This document shows, piece by piece, positions 16,839 to 26,309 of a stretch of 64,000 bases of DNA. Both the position numbers and the translations under genes were made by a program. Position 1 is the first letter of the stretch, and every line of letters starts with the position of its first letter. This stretch comes from an uncultured Tateyamaria sp. (lineage in GTDB: Bacteria; Pseudomonadota; Alphaproteobacteria; Rhodobacterales; Rhodobacteraceae): assembly GCF_947503705.1 (NCBI RefSeq), contig NZ_CANNES010000006.1, forward strand, positions 1-64,000. The letters run 5' to 3'. The notes under the pieces were generated by a model, which had not been told where the DNA came from, searched no databases, and was given only the letters and a program-made list of their open reading frames with translations.

Positions 16839-17753
16839 ATGACCAAAGCAGACCCCCAAACCGATCTTCGTTCGATGACAGGCTTTGCCGCACAAACCGG
16901 TGCTATGGACCCGTTCCGCTGGGCTTGGGAAGTCCGTAGCGTTAATGGCAAGGGCCTTGATTTGCGCCTGCGGGTGCCAGACTGGATTGACGGGCTTGAG
17001 GCGGCATTGCGCCCCTTGGTGGCGGCGCGTGTGCAGCGCGGGAATGTGACCGTCGGCCTGCGCGTCAACCGCGAGGATGCTGTGGCCAAGCTGGCCGTCA
17101 GTGCGATCCAGATGAAGGCGGTGGTGCACGCCTTGCTGGAGATTGAAGCCGAAGCAATGGATCAGGGTCTGTCCCTTGCGCCCTCACGGGCCAGCGACAT
17201 TGCGGCCATGCGCGGTATAATGGAGCAATCCGCAGCCCAAGATGACCCGGCCCCTTTGCGGGCGGCTGTTTTGGCCGATGTGCCCGCGCTGCTCGACGCC
17301 TTTGATGCGATGCGGTTGGCCGAAGGTGCTGCCTTGCGTGATGTTCTGCGCAATCAGTTGGACCAGATCGAGGCGCTCACGGCAGAGGCCGCGACCGTTG
17401 CCGAGGCGCGAAAGGCGGATGTGGCCGAGACACTGAAACGCAATCTGGCCCGCGTTCTGGATAACACCGATGGGGCCGATCCCGACCGGGTGGCCCAGGA
17501 ACTGGCGCTGCTGGCTGTCAAAGCGGACGTGACCGAAGAGATTGATCGCCTGACCGCGCATGTCACCGCCGCCCGCGATTTGATCGCGCAGGGCCGCGCC
17601 ATCGGTCGCAAGCTCGATTTCCTGATGCAGGAGTTCAATCGCGAGGCCAACACCCTGTGTTCCAAGGCGCAGAATGCAGAGCTGACGCGGATCGGTCTGG
17701 CCCTCAAGGTGCTGATTGACCAGATGCGCGAACAAGTCCAAAACGTGGAGTAG
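16839..17753 (+). CDS. yicC: YicC-family endoribonuclease
   Basis: The YicC family acts as an endoribonuclease in mRNA and small-RNA turnover. The 304-residue protein has the diagnostic N-terminal RSMTGFAAQTG and WEVRSVNGKGLDLRLR. It also has the C-terminal DUF1732 segment with GRKLDFLMQEFNREANTLCSKA. ATG 16839 puts the SMTGFA motif near residue 11, as in relatives; an earlier in-frame ATG at 16782 is unlikely. It is 6 bases from gmk, the usual yicC-gmk pairing. Confidence 0.93.
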   Translation: MTKADPQTDLRSMTGFAAQTGAMDPFRWAWEVRSVNGKGLDLRLRVPDWIDGLEAALRPLVAARVQRGNVTVGLRVNREDAVAKLAVSAIQMKAVVHALLEIEAEAMDQGLSLAPSRASDIAAMRGIMEQSAAQDDPAPLRAAVLADVPALLDAFDAMRLAEGAALRDVLRNQLDQIEALTAEAATVAEARKADVAETLKRNLARVLDNTDGADPDRVAQELALLAVKADVTEEIDRLTAHVTAARDLIAQGRAIGRKLDFLMQEFNREANTLCSKAQNAELTRIGLALKVLIDQMREQVQNVE

Positions 17754-17759
17754 ACCCCA

Positions 17760-18401
17760 ATGGCTGACCGGCGTGGATTGCTGATTATTCTGTCGTCGCC
17801 CTCGGGTGCCGGAAAAAGCACCTTGGCCAAGCGGTTGATGGAGTGGGATCCGACACTGTCCTTTTCGGTTTCGGCCACGACGCGCAAGCCGCGGCCCGGC
17901 GAAGTGGACGGCAAGGATTATCATTTCATAGACGAGGCGCGGTTTCGCACCTGGGTGTCCGATGGACAGATGCTGGAGCATGCGCATGTGTTTGGCCATT
18001 CCTATGGCTCGCCCCAACCACCCGTTCAAGCCGCTATCGAGGCGGGGCGCGACGTTCTTTTTGATATCGACTGGCAAGGTGCACAACAAATCCGCAACTC
18101 GGCGCTGGGGGCCTATGCGCTGTCGATCTTTATCTTGCCGCCCTCGATCCGCGAATTGCACCGCCGGTTGGTCACCCGTGGTCAGGACAGCGAAGAGGTC
18201 ATCGCCAAACGCATGCGCAAAAGCTGGGACGAGATCAGCCATTGGGATGGCTATGATTACGTGCTGATCAACGAGGATCTGGACGAGACCGAAGCCAAGC
18301 TGAAAACCATTGTCGCCGCCGAGCGTCTGAAATTTGCGCAACAGCCGCGCCTTTCGGATCACGTGCGCACCTTGCAAGCCCAGTTCGAGGAGCTGCCATG
18401 A
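17760..18401 (+). CDS. gmk: Guanylate kinase
   Basis: Guanylate kinase converts GMP to GDP with ATP. The 213-residue protein has the P-loop [11 protein letters not shown] near residue 11, [21 protein letters not shown] for GMP binding and [13 protein letters not shown] in the core. Length and motifs are normal. It starts 6 bases after yicC and its stop overlaps the next gene by four bases. Confidence 0.96.
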   Translation: MADRRGLLIILSSPSGAGKSTLAKRLMEWDPTLSFSVSATTRKPRPGEVDGKDYHFIDEARFRTWVSDGQMLEHAHVFGHSYGSPQPPVQAAIEAGRDVLFDIDWQGAQQIRNSALGAYALSIFILPPSIRELHRRLVTRGQDSEEVIAKRMRKSWDEISHWDGYDYVLINEDLDETEAKLKTIVAAERLKFAQQPRLSDHVRTLQAQFEELP

Positions 18402-18925
18402 CCCTATACGCCTTGGGCGACAAACGCCCCGACATCCACCCCGACACGTGGGTAGCCCCTGATGCAAATCTGATCGGTCAGGTCGTTTTGGAAGAGGCCG
18501 CCAGCGTCTGGTTCGGTTGCACGATCCGCGCCGATCACGAGGAAATCCGCATCGGTGCTGGCACCAACGTGCAGGAAAACTGCGTGATGCATATCGATCT
18601 GGGCTTTCCGCTGACCATCGGCACGGGCTGCACCATTGGCCACAAGGTCATGCTCCATGGTTGTACCATCGGGGAAAATTCTCTGATCGGAATGGGGGCG
18701 ACCGTTTTGAATGGCGCACAGATAGGCAAGAATTGTCTGATCGGGGCAGGGGCCTTGATCACGGAAAACAAGGTCATCCCCGACGGCTCTCTCGTGATGG
18801 GCGCGCCGGGCAAAATTGTGCGGGAACTGGACGCACAAGCGATTCAGGGCCTGCGCGCCTCGGCCCTGCATTACCAGGAAAACATGCGCCGTTTTCGCGA
18901 AGAGATGAAAGAGGTGAGCCAATGA
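18398..18925 (+). CDS. Gamma-carbonic anhydrase-like hexapeptide-repeat protein
   Basis: The 175-residue protein is a left-handed beta-helix with repeated hexapeptides (for example [21 protein letters not shown]). The gamma-class zinc ligands are visible: His in VMHIDLG and the HKVMLH pair in GHKVMLHG. Relatives include YrdA, PaaY and CaiE. Carbonic anhydrase activity is plausible but has been lost in some members. ATGA overlaps join it to gmk upstream and to the PLP enzyme downstream, so it is in one operon. Confidence 0.88.
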   Translation: MTLYALGDKRPDIHPDTWVAPDANLIGQVVLEEAASVWFGCTIRADHEEIRIGAGTNVQENCVMHIDLGFPLTIGTGCTIGHKVMLHGCTIGENSLIGMGATVLNGAQIGKNCLIGAGALITENKVIPDGSLVMGAPGKIVRELDAQAIQGLRASALHYQENMRRFREEMKEVSQ

Positions 18926-20106
18926 AAAACGACCGTGGGTCCTTGATGCGCCCGACGCCTTTGCCCGACAGCGCGTCGCGCCCCGTTGTAACGCCGCTGA
19001 GCCCCTCGGTGGTCTATGCGTCTGACACGCCTGACATGCTGGACGCGCAGTATGAGGGGGACATGCACGGTTATACCTATAGCCGCGAGGGCCATCCCAA
19101 CGCCGACGTGGTCGCCAAGGCCATCGACCGGATGGAAGGGGCGCCAAATATGGGTGTGCTCTGTTCCAGCGGAATGGGCGCTGTGTCGGCCGTCTTGTTG
19201 GGCCTGACCAAGGCGGGTGACCATGTAATCGGCGGCAACCAGCTTTATGGGCGCTCTTTGCGGATGATGTCCGAAGACCTGCCGCGTTTGGGGATCGAAA
19301 CCTCGATGGTTGATCCCGGCGATGTGGACGCCGTGCGCGCCGCCATCCGCCCTGAGACGCGGATGATTCTGGTCGAGGTTGTGTCCAACCCCACCTTGCG
19401 TGTGGCTGATATTCTGGGACTCGCGGCGCTGGCGCGTGAGACGGGTGTGCTGCTGGTGGTCGACAACACGTTTACCACGCCGCGCGCCTTCAAGGCCTTT
19501 GAACACGGAGCGGATATTGTCATCCACTCGATCACCAAGCTGCTGGCGGGGCATTCCGATGTGATGCTGGGCTATGTGGCGGCCAGGGATAAGGCTCTGA
19601 ACGACCGCTTGCGGGTGTTCACGGTGACCACGGGCATGACGCCCAGCCCTTTTGATTGCTGGCTGGCGGAACGGGGCATGCTGAGCTTTGATCTGCGGTT
19701 TGACCGGGCGCAGGCGACGGCGGCGGTTCTGGCCGATCACTTAAGCGGGTTGGCGGGGGTCAAACGGGTTATTTACCCGGGCCGCGCGGATCATCCCGAC
19801 CGGGAACAAGCGGCTACCCTTCTCAAGGGGCAGAACTGCAACATGGTCAGCTTTGAAATTCCGGGTGGACGGGCGCAGGCCAATGCCTTTGCGCGGGCCG
19901 CGCAGGGGTTGAACTTTGCACCGACGCTGGGGGATGTGGGTACGACAGTATCGCACCCCGCATCCTCGTCGCACCGGGCACTGACAACAGAGCGGCGCGC
20001 CGAGCTGGGCATGTCCGAAGGCTTCTTTCGGGTGTCTGTCGGCCTCGAAGACCCGCAAACGTTGTGCGACGTGTTCACTGCGGCGGTCGAAGCGGCAGCG
20101 GAGTAG
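18922..20106 (+). CDS. PLP-dependent trans-sulfuration enzyme (Cys/Met metabolism family)
   Basis: The 394-residue protein belongs to the family of cystathionine gamma-synthase, gamma-lyase and methionine gamma-lyase. The PLP-binding lysine is in HSITKLLAGHSD near residue 207. The YTYSREGHPNADVV and CSSGMGAVSAVLLGL segments, and the C-terminal TTVSHPASSSHRAL loop, are typical. The exact reaction cannot be chosen between lyase and sulfhydrylase. ATG 18922 lies in a four-base overlap with the upstream gene. Possible link: sulfur from methanethiol or homocysteine, given the DMSP genes elsewhere in the window. Confidence 0.88.
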   Translation: MKNDRGSLMRPTPLPDSASRPVVTPLSPSVVYASDTPDMLDAQYEGDMHGYTYSREGHPNADVVAKAIDRMEGAPNMGVLCSSGMGAVSAVLLGLTKAGDHVIGGNQLYGRSLRMMSEDLPRLGIETSMVDPGDVDAVRAAIRPETRMILVEVVSNPTLRVADILGLAALARETGVLLVVDNTFTTPRAFKAFEHGADIVIHSITKLLAGHSDVMLGYVAARDKALNDRLRVFTVTTGMTPSPFDCWLAERGMLSFDLRFDRAQATAAVLADHLSGLAGVKRVIYPGRADHPDREQAATLLKGQNCNMVSFEIPGGRAQANAFARAAQGLNFAPTLGDVGTTVSHPASSSHRALTTERRAELGMSEGFFRVSVGLEDPQTLCDVFTAAVEAAAE

Positions 20107-20117
20107 GGGCGCGAGCC

Positions 20118-21179
20118 ATGACCAGCGACACGCTTGAGGCATTGCTGGGCGCAATCCCGCTGCCCGCCCTGGCCATTGACGGCTCTGAACGGATCATCGC
20201 GGCCAATATTGACGCACGCAGTCTCATCGGCGGACGGGCGGTCGGCATGAACTATGTCTCGATGTTGCGCCAACCCGCGTTGCTGGATGCGATCGAGGCG
20301 ACCTTGCAGGACGGCGTGGCGCGCACCACCCGCTATCTCAGCAATGACGGCGCACAGGACACCACCTTTCGGGTAAGCTGCCGGGCGGTTCAGGGCGTCG
20401 GGCGCAATGCGGCGGGCGCGGTTGTGCTGGTGTTCGAAGACATGACCATGGTCGAGACTGCCGGCCAGATGCGCCGCGATTTCGTGGCCAATGTCAGCCA
20501 CGAATTGCGCACGCCGCTGACCGCCCTCATGGGGTTTATTGAAACCTTGCGCGGTCCGGCCCGCGATGACCGAGCGGCATCCGAGCGGTTTTTGAACATC
20601 ATGCAGGACGAGGCAGAGCGGATGAACCGACTGGTTGGGGACCTGATGTCGCTCAACCGGGTGGAAGGGGACGAACGGGTGCGTCCGACGGCGACGGTGT
20701 CTTTGGTCGATGTTCTCGACTCCACCTTGCGCACTTTGCGGCCGCTGGCCAAGGACGCGAGTGTCGAGATCGAGGCCGATTTCGGCACTGACCCGGTCGA
20801 GATGAACGGCGATGCGGATCAGCTCAAACAGGTCTTTACCAATCTGATTGAGAACGCGATCAAATATGGCGGATCGGGTGGGCGTATCACCGTGCAGCTG
20901 AGTGTGAACGACCGCGAACCGGCCTTGCGCGCGCCGGGCGCACGCGTGCGGATCACAGACTATGGGCCGGGCATTGATCCTGTGCACCTGCCGCGACTGA
21001 CCGAGAGGTTTTATCGCGGCGATGATCATCGCAGTCGAGCCTTGGGCGGCACCGGGTTGGGCCTTGCCATCGTCAAACATATTATCAACCGCCATCGGGG
21101 CCGGTTGCGGGTGGAAAGTGAGCTGGGCAGGGGCGCGACATTCACCGTGATCCTGCCGCGACATGACGTGATGACCTAA
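20118..21179 (+). CDS. phoR: Phosphate regulon sensor histidine kinase PhoR (no transmembrane segment)
   Basis: The 353-residue kinase has an N-terminal PAS-like domain (about 5-110), the HisKA dimerisation helix with phosphoacceptor H128 in FVANVSHELRTPL, and a HATPase domain with NLIENAIKYGG and GGTGLGLAIVKHI. E. coli PhoR has one or two N-terminal membrane helices; none is visible here, and no earlier start gives one. It would therefore be soluble or tethered by partners such as PhoU. It lies 336 bases upstream of pstS, while its cognate phoB is at the end of the locus. Confidence 0.92.
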   Translation: MTSDTLEALLGAIPLPALAIDGSERIIAANIDARSLIGGRAVGMNYVSMLRQPALLDAIEATLQDGVARTTRYLSNDGAQDTTFRVSCRAVQGVGRNAAGAVVLVFEDMTMVETAGQMRRDFVANVSHELRTPLTALMGFIETLRGPARDDRAASERFLNIMQDEAERMNRLVGDLMSLNRVEGDERVRPTATVSLVDVLDSTLRTLRPLAKDASVEIEADFGTDPVEMNGDADQLKQVFTNLIENAIKYGGSGGRITVQLSVNDREPALRAPGARVRITDYGPGIDPVHLPRLTERFYRGDDHRSRALGGTGLGLAIVKHIINRHRGRLRVESELGRGATFTVILPRHDVMT

Positions 21180-21415
21180 ATCTGGCTCACAGCGCGGGGC
21201 GCTGCACGGTCAGAATCATCCCATCCTTGCGACTGAACCGTCATAACCGCGCAGCATTTGCAGTACGCGCATCCGTATTGCGTGTTTTCGATGAAAAAGA
21301 TGCGACAGGAACTGCGAGTGGGGTAATCCCCTAAAATTCAGAAAATAAACGAAAAAGTCTGATTCTGGGGCATCATGTACGGCGTTTCGTGCACAAATCT
21401 GGTGCCTTCATAAAA

Positions 21416-21433
21416 CTGTTACACAACTGTCAC
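21416..21433 (+). promoter_or_regulatory. Pho box upstream of pstS
   Basis: CTGTTAC at 21416-21422, the spacer ACAA, and CTGTCAC at 21427-21433 form two 7-bp direct repeats with the 4-bp spacing of the PhoB consensus. The site lies 83 bases before the pstS start, as expected for PhoB activation under phosphate limitation. Confidence 0.9.
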
Positions 21434-21515
21434 AAAAGCATTGCTACAGCGCCATAGACGGTCGCCAAGGTTCCCATGGGGGGGATCACTCGAAATTCGA
21501 TAACAGGAGACATTC

Positions 21516-22556
21516 ATGTCCTTTGTGAAACTCACCACTTCGGCGCTGGCCCTTACGGCCATGGCTGCAACCACCGCAGCAGCGCGTGACCAGGTTCAGG
21601 TTGCAGGCTCGTCCACTGTGCTGCCTTACGCATCCATCGTAGCCGAAGCCTTTGGCGAGAACTTTGATTTCCCGACACCGGTTGTGGAATCGGGCGGTTC
21701 GTCCGCCGGCCTCAAGCGGTTCTGCCAGGGTGTTGGCACCCAGCATACCGACATCGCGAATGCCTCGCGCGCCATCCGTGAAAAAGAAATCGCAGCCTGC
21801 GCCGAGAACGGTGTGACCGACATCATCGAAGTGCGCATCGGCTATGACGGCATCGTCTTTGCCAGCCAGCTCGATGGCCCAGCCTATGACGCCTTTACCC
21901 AATCCGACATCTTCAACGCTCTGGCCCCCAAGGTGATGGTGGATGGCGCGCTGGTCGACAACCCGCACACGCAGTGGTCTGACTTCAACGCAGACCTGCC
22001 AGCCGCTGACATCCTGGCGTTCATCCCGGGCACCAAGCACGGCACACGCGAAGTTTTTGAGGAAAAGGTTCTGCTGACCGGTTGCGAAGCGACTGGAGCC
22101 ATGGAAGCGATGATCGCGGGCGGCATGTCCGAGGATGACGCCGAAGACGCGTGCCTGTCGGTCCGCACTGATGGCAAGTCCGTCGACATCGACGGCGACT
22201 ACACCGAGACACTGGCCTCGATCAACGCGAACTCCAACGCCATTGGCGTGTTTGGTCTGGCCTTTTACGAGAACAATACCGACACGCTGAAAGTCGCAAC
22301 CATGGGCGGCGTTGTGCCAACCACGGAAACCATCGCGGCGGCTGAATACCCCGTGTCGCGTCCCTTGTACTTCTACATCAAGAAGGCGCATCTGGGCGTG
22401 ATCCCCGGCCTCAAGGAATTCACCGAATTCTTCGTCGCGGATGAGATTGCAGGCCCAGACGGCCCGCTGGCCGAGTACGGCCTTGTTTCTGACCCGGAGC
22501 TGGCAACAACCCAAGCCATCGTGTCTAACGAAGAAATCATGGGCGGCGGTAGCTGA
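21516..22556 (+). CDS. pstS: Phosphate ABC transporter substrate-binding protein PstS
   Basis: PstS binds inorganic phosphate in the periplasm for the PstCAB transporter. The 346-residue protein has a signal peptide of about 23 residues (MSFVKLTTSALALTAMAATT, then Ala-Ala-Ala). The mature start QVQVAGSSTVLPY holds the phosphate-contacting Ser/Thr loop, followed by VESGGSSAGLKRFC and PGTKHGTREVF. A Pho box precedes it and an RNA hairpin follows it. Symbol and function are secure from context. Confidence 0.96.
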   Translation: MSFVKLTTSALALTAMAATTAAARDQVQVAGSSTVLPYASIVAEAFGENFDFPTPVVESGGSSAGLKRFCQGVGTQHTDIANASRAIREKEIAACAENGVTDIIEVRIGYDGIVFASQLDGPAYDAFTQSDIFNALAPKVMVDGALVDNPHTQWSDFNADLPAADILAFIPGTKHGTREVFEEKVLLTGCEATGAMEAMIAGGMSEDDAEDACLSVRTDGKSVDIDGDYTETLASINANSNAIGVFGLAFYENNTDTLKVATMGGVVPTTETIAAAEYPVSRPLYFYIKKAHLGVIPGLKEFTEFFVADEIAGPDGPLAEYGLVSDPELATTQAIVSNEEIMGGGS

Positions 22557-22590
22557 TCCGGTCCAAGTGACCAAACCGAAACCACGCAAT

Positions 22591-22613
22591 CGGGCGGCAG
22601 TCTGTGCCGCCCG
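22591..22613 (+). promoter_or_regulatory. Intercistronic hairpin between pstS and pstC
   Basis: A perfect 9-bp stem (CGGGCGGCA and TGCCGCCCG, 5-base loop) lies between the pstS stop and the pstC start without a U tract. Such hairpins stabilise upstream mRNA or partly stop transcription, which would give more binding protein than permease. Confidence 0.7.
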
Positions 22614-22663
22614 CATTCACGTCTAAGCCCGCGCTTGCCATGCGGGACTGAATTGGGGGGCAC

Positions 22664-24136
22664 ATGCCTGTTCTATGGCTATCACTGATCGTCGTTGCGA
22701 TTTCCATCGTGATGTTTGTAAGCGGTCGGCAAAGGGCGTTGCGCGCATCCGGCGGCGACAGCCGGGCTTTGCATTCCCTCCCGAATTACTATGGCACCAA
22801 TGCGCTGATGAAGGCGATTGTACCTGCCTTTGGCGTCATGATCCTGTGGCTGCTGGCGCAACCCTTGATCCTGCAAAACAGCGTGTCAGGCATGATCCCC
22901 GACAGCATGCTGACCGAGGGCAGCACCATGGGCCTGGTGATGTCCGAGGTACGCCGAACGGCGGACGGTCTGGACAACGCGGTTGCGGCCGGTTTCATCA
23001 GTGCCGGTGACGCCGCCAGCGCGGGGGCTGATCCCACGACGATCTCGAACATGCTACGGGATGCGGGTCAGGTCGTGACCAGTGATATCTCTCAACCCAT
23101 TCTCAACGCGGCCCAGGCCTATCGCGAGATGAGCGCGACATCGTCAAGCCTGATGACCATTGTGGTGCTGCTGTTGGCGCTGGCAGGCGGTGCTTGGGGC
23201 ACAATGCAAAGCGGCACCGAGTTTCGCGCCCGCAACGTGGTGGAACGCGGCGTTCTGACCATTTTGATCGCCGCCGCCTCGGTTGCGATCCTGACCACCA
23301 TCGGCATCATCCTGTCGTTGATCTTTAACACGGTCGAATTCTTCCGCCTTTATCCTGCCATCGACTTTTTCACCCTGCTGGAATGGTCGCCCAGCTTTTC
23401 GGGGCGCGGCGGCACCTCAAGCCTGGGTATCTTGCCGCTGCTCTGGGGTACGATCTATATCTCGATCGTGGCGCTCTTTGTGGCGGTGCCGGTGGGCCTT
23501 TTCTCGGCGATCTACCTGTCCGAATATGCGACGCCGCGGGTGCGCGGCATTGCCAAGCCGCTTTTGGAAATCCTCGCTGGTATCCCGACAATCGTCTATG
23601 GCCTCTTTGCCCTGCTGACCATTGGCCCGCTGTTGGTCAGCGTCTTTGGCGAGGATGGCACCGGTTGGATGGGCGGGGGTCGGTCGGTGATGACGGCGGG
23701 CATCGCCATGGGCATCATGCTGATCCCTTTTGTCAGCTCGCTCAGCGACGATATCATCAACGCCGTGCCTCAGTCGTTGCGCGACGGCTCTTATGCCATT
23801 GGGGCGACGCGGTCTGAAACCATTAAACAAGTTGTCCTGCCCGCCGCCTTGCCGGGCATCGTGGGTGCCGTTTTGCTGGCCGCAAGCCGCGCCATTGGCG
23901 AGACGATGATCGTTGTGCTGGGGGCAGGGGCTGCGGCCCGCCTGTCGCTGAACCCGTTCGAGGCCATGACGACCGTCACGGCCAAGATCGTGTCGCAGCT
24001 TACCGGAGACAGCGATTTTGCCTCGCCCGAGGCGCTGGTGGCCTTTGCCCTGGGCATTTCACTTTTTGTTCTGACGTTGGGGCTGAACGTCTTCGCCCTC
24101 TATATCGTGCGTAAATACCGGGAGCAGTATGAATGA
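22664..24136 (+). CDS. pstC: Phosphate ABC transporter permease PstC
   Basis: PstC is one of the two membrane channels of the high-affinity phosphate importer. The 490-residue protein is the long alphaproteobacterial form. An N-terminal region with two hydrophobic helices and a soluble loop (about 1-190) precedes the usual permease core. The core has a binding-protein-dependent EAA-type loop near GSYAIGATRSETIKQVVLPAALPGIVG (split across residues 385-412). The stop overlaps pstA by four bases. Confidence 0.94.
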   Translation: MPVLWLSLIVVAISIVMFVSGRQRALRASGGDSRALHSLPNYYGTNALMKAIVPAFGVMILWLLAQPLILQNSVSGMIPDSMLTEGSTMGLVMSEVRRTADGLDNAVAAGFISAGDAASAGADPTTISNMLRDAGQVVTSDISQPILNAAQAYREMSATSSSLMTIVVLLLALAGGAWGTMQSGTEFRARNVVERGVLTILIAAASVAILTTIGIILSLIFNTVEFFRLYPAIDFFTLLEWSPSFSGRGGTSSLGILPLLWGTIYISIVALFVAVPVGLFSAIYLSEYATPRVRGIAKPLLEILAGIPTIVYGLFALLTIGPLLVSVFGEDGTGWMGGGRSVMTAGIAMGIMLIPFVSSLSDDIINAVPQSLRDGSYAIGATRSETIKQVVLPAALPGIVGAVLLAASRAIGETMIVVLGAGAAARLSLNPFEAMTTVTAKIVSQLTGDSDFASPEALVAFALGISLFVLTLGLNVFALYIVRKYREQYE

Positions 24137-25488
24137 CCGACGCAAGCCTTCCCGCCTCGTCCGACGCGCCGCATCGCGCATCCCTCATGCAGGCCGACGC
24201 GCGCACGCAAAAGCGCAAGGCTGCCGAAAAGCGGTTTCGCATGTACGGGATCGCGGGCATTGCCACTGGGATCTTTTTCCTGATCGTTCTGCTGGTGTCC
24301 ATTGTCTCCAGCGGCATGGGCGCGTTCCAGCAGACATTCATCAACGTTCCGGTCTTCCTTGATCCGGCAAAGCTCGACAAGAATGGCAACCGCGACATCG
24401 AAGATATCAAGAAGGTATCGACGTTTGGCTATAACCCGTTGATCCAGGACGCGGTGTTGCAGCAAATAGAGCAAGCAGACATCGACACACCGCTGACCAA
24501 GCGCAAGGATATGAAGGCACTTATTTCGGCCTCTGCCGCCGCGCAGGTGCGCGATACGGTGATCGCCAATCCCGACCTGATCGGGGAAACGGTCACGTTT
24601 CGTATTCTGGCGGCCAGCCGGGTCGACGGCTACCTCAAGGATCGCGTCAAGCGTGAAGACGTTGAGCGTGACAAGAACATCGACGCGGCCCACCTCGATA
24701 TCGTCGACGCTCTGGTGCCGCTCGGTGTGATCCAAAAGACCTTTAATCTGGCCTTTATTACCGGTGCGGATGCGTCCGAAAGCCGGGCGGAGTCCGCAGG
24801 TATCGGTGTGGCCATGATTGGTTCACTGTTCATGATGCTGGTGGTTCTGGTACTGGCGCTGCCCATCGGCGTCGCAGCCTCGATTTACCTTGAGGAATTC
24901 GCGCCCAAGAACCGCTGGACTGACCTCATCGAGGTGAACATTGCCAACCTGGCGGCTGTGCCGTCCATTGTGTTTGGTATTCTGGGCCTGGCCGTTTTCA
25001 TCCAGTTCATGCACTTGCCGCAATCGGCGCCGTTGGTCGGTGGTCTCGTGCTGACGCTGATGACGCTGCCCACGATCATCATCTCGACGCGCGCCTCGCT
25101 CAAGGCGGTGCCGCCGTCAATCCGGGATGCGGCCCTTGGGGTAGGGGCGTCGAAAATGCAATCGGTGTTTCACCATGTGTTGCCGCTGGCGGCCCCAGGC
25201 ATCCTGACGGGTACAATCATCGGTCTGGCGCAGGCTTTGGGCGAAACCGCGCCGCTTTTGTTGATTGGCATGGTGGGCTTTATCGCCTCGAATGCGCCAG
25301 ACGGGATTGCCAGTGGCTTGCTTGATCCCAACTCGGCCATGCCCGCGCAAATCTATGAATGGGCCAAGCGGGCGGACCCTGCCTACTACGAACGGGCCTG
25401 GGGTGGTATCATCATCCTGCTTGGGTTCCTGATTTCGATGAATACGCTGGCCGTGATCCTGCGGCGCCGCTTTGAACGCCGCTGGTAA
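24133..25488 (+). CDS. pstA: Phosphate ABC transporter permease PstA
   Basis: PstA pairs with PstC in the inner membrane. The 451-residue protein carries an enlarged N-terminal domain: a first helix at about 37-60 (GIATGIFFLIVLLVSIVSS) and then a hydrophilic, probably periplasmic region of some 160 residues. The permease core follows, with AALGVGASKMQSVFHHVLPLAAPG as the coupling loop (abbreviated). This long form is normal for Rhodobacteraceae. It overlaps pstC by four bases and is 12 bases from pstB. Confidence 0.94.
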   Translation: MTDASLPASSDAPHRASLMQADARTQKRKAAEKRFRMYGIAGIATGIFFLIVLLVSIVSSGMGAFQQTFINVPVFLDPAKLDKNGNRDIEDIKKVSTFGYNPLIQDAVLQQIEQADIDTPLTKRKDMKALISASAAAQVRDTVIANPDLIGETVTFRILAASRVDGYLKDRVKREDVERDKNIDAAHLDIVDALVPLGVIQKTFNLAFITGADASESRAESAGIGVAMIGSLFMMLVVLVLALPIGVAASIYLEEFAPKNRWTDLIEVNIANLAAVPSIVFGILGLAVFIQFMHLPQSAPLVGGLVLTLMTLPTIIISTRASLKAVPPSIRDAALGVGASKMQSVFHHVLPLAAPGILTGTIIGLAQALGETAPLLLIGMVGFIASNAPDGIASGLLDPNSAMPAQIYEWAKRADPAYYERAWGGIIILLGFLISMNTLAVILRRRFERRW

Positions 25489-25500
25489 GGGGATAGACCC

Positions 25501-26298
25501 ATGAACGATATGCGAATTGTGGAGAGAGACGTGGACACCAACAACGTAAAGATCGCGGCCAAGGGCGTGCAGGTCCATTATGGCGACACCCATGCGATCA
25601 AGGACGTGGACGTCGAAATCCAGGACAAGACCGTCACGGCGTTTATCGGCCCTTCGGGCTGTGGTAAGTCGACCTTTCTGCGCTGCATCAACCGGATGAA
25701 CGACACGATTGATATTGCCCGGGTGACGGGCGATATCCGCATTGATGGCGAGGACATTTATGACCCGCGCGTCGACCCGGTACAGCTGCGCGCTAAAGTC
25801 GGCATGGTGTTTCAGAAACCCAACCCGTTCCCCAAATCGATCTATGACAACGTCGCTTACGGGCCGCGCATCCACGGGTTGGCCCGCAACAAGGCTGAAT
25901 TGGACGAGATCGTCGAAAAGTCCCTGCGCCGGGGCGCCATCTGGGACGAGGTCAAGGACCGCTTGGACGCGCCCGGAACAGGGCTTTCCGGCGGCCAACA
26001 GCAGCGATTGTGCATTGCCCGCGCTGTGGCGACCGAACCCGAGGTTTTGCTGATGGACGAGCCGTGTTCGGCCCTTGACCCCATTGCCACGGCTCAGGTC
26101 GAAGAGCTGATAGACGAACTGCGCCGCAACTATTCCGTGGTGATCGTGACCCACTCGATGCAACAAGCCGCACGGGTGAGCCAAAAGACGGCGTTCTTCC
26201 ACCTTGGGAACCTCGTGGAATACGGCGAGACCGGTCAGATTTTTACCAATCCCGAAGACCCGCGCACCGAAAGCTATATCACCGGCCGGATCGGCTGA
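25501..26298 (+). CDS. pstB: Phosphate ABC transporter ATP-binding protein PstB
   Basis: PstB powers phosphate import and helps transmit phosphate status to PhoR through PhoU. The 265-residue ATPase has Walker [13 protein letters not shown] near residue 51, the signature [14 protein letters not shown] and Walker [16 protein letters not shown] short N-terminal extension of about 14 residues precedes the usual start; an internal ATG after it is absent, so the ATG at 25501 is kept. It is followed closely by phoU. Confidence 0.97.
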   Translation: MNDMRIVERDVDTNNVKIAAKGVQVHYGDTHAIKDVDVEIQDKTVTAFIGPSGCGKSTFLRCINRMNDTIDIARVTGDIRIDGEDIYDPRVDPVQLRAKVGMVFQKPNPFPKSIYDNVAYGPRIHGLARNKAELDEIVEKSLRRGAIWDEVKDRLDAPGTGLSGGQQQRLCIARAVATEPEVLLMDEPCSALDPIATAQVEELIDELRRNYSVVIVTHSMQQAARVSQKTAFFHLGNLVEYGETGQIFTNPEDPRTESYITGRIG

Positions 26299-26309
26299 GG
26301 AGCAAACAC

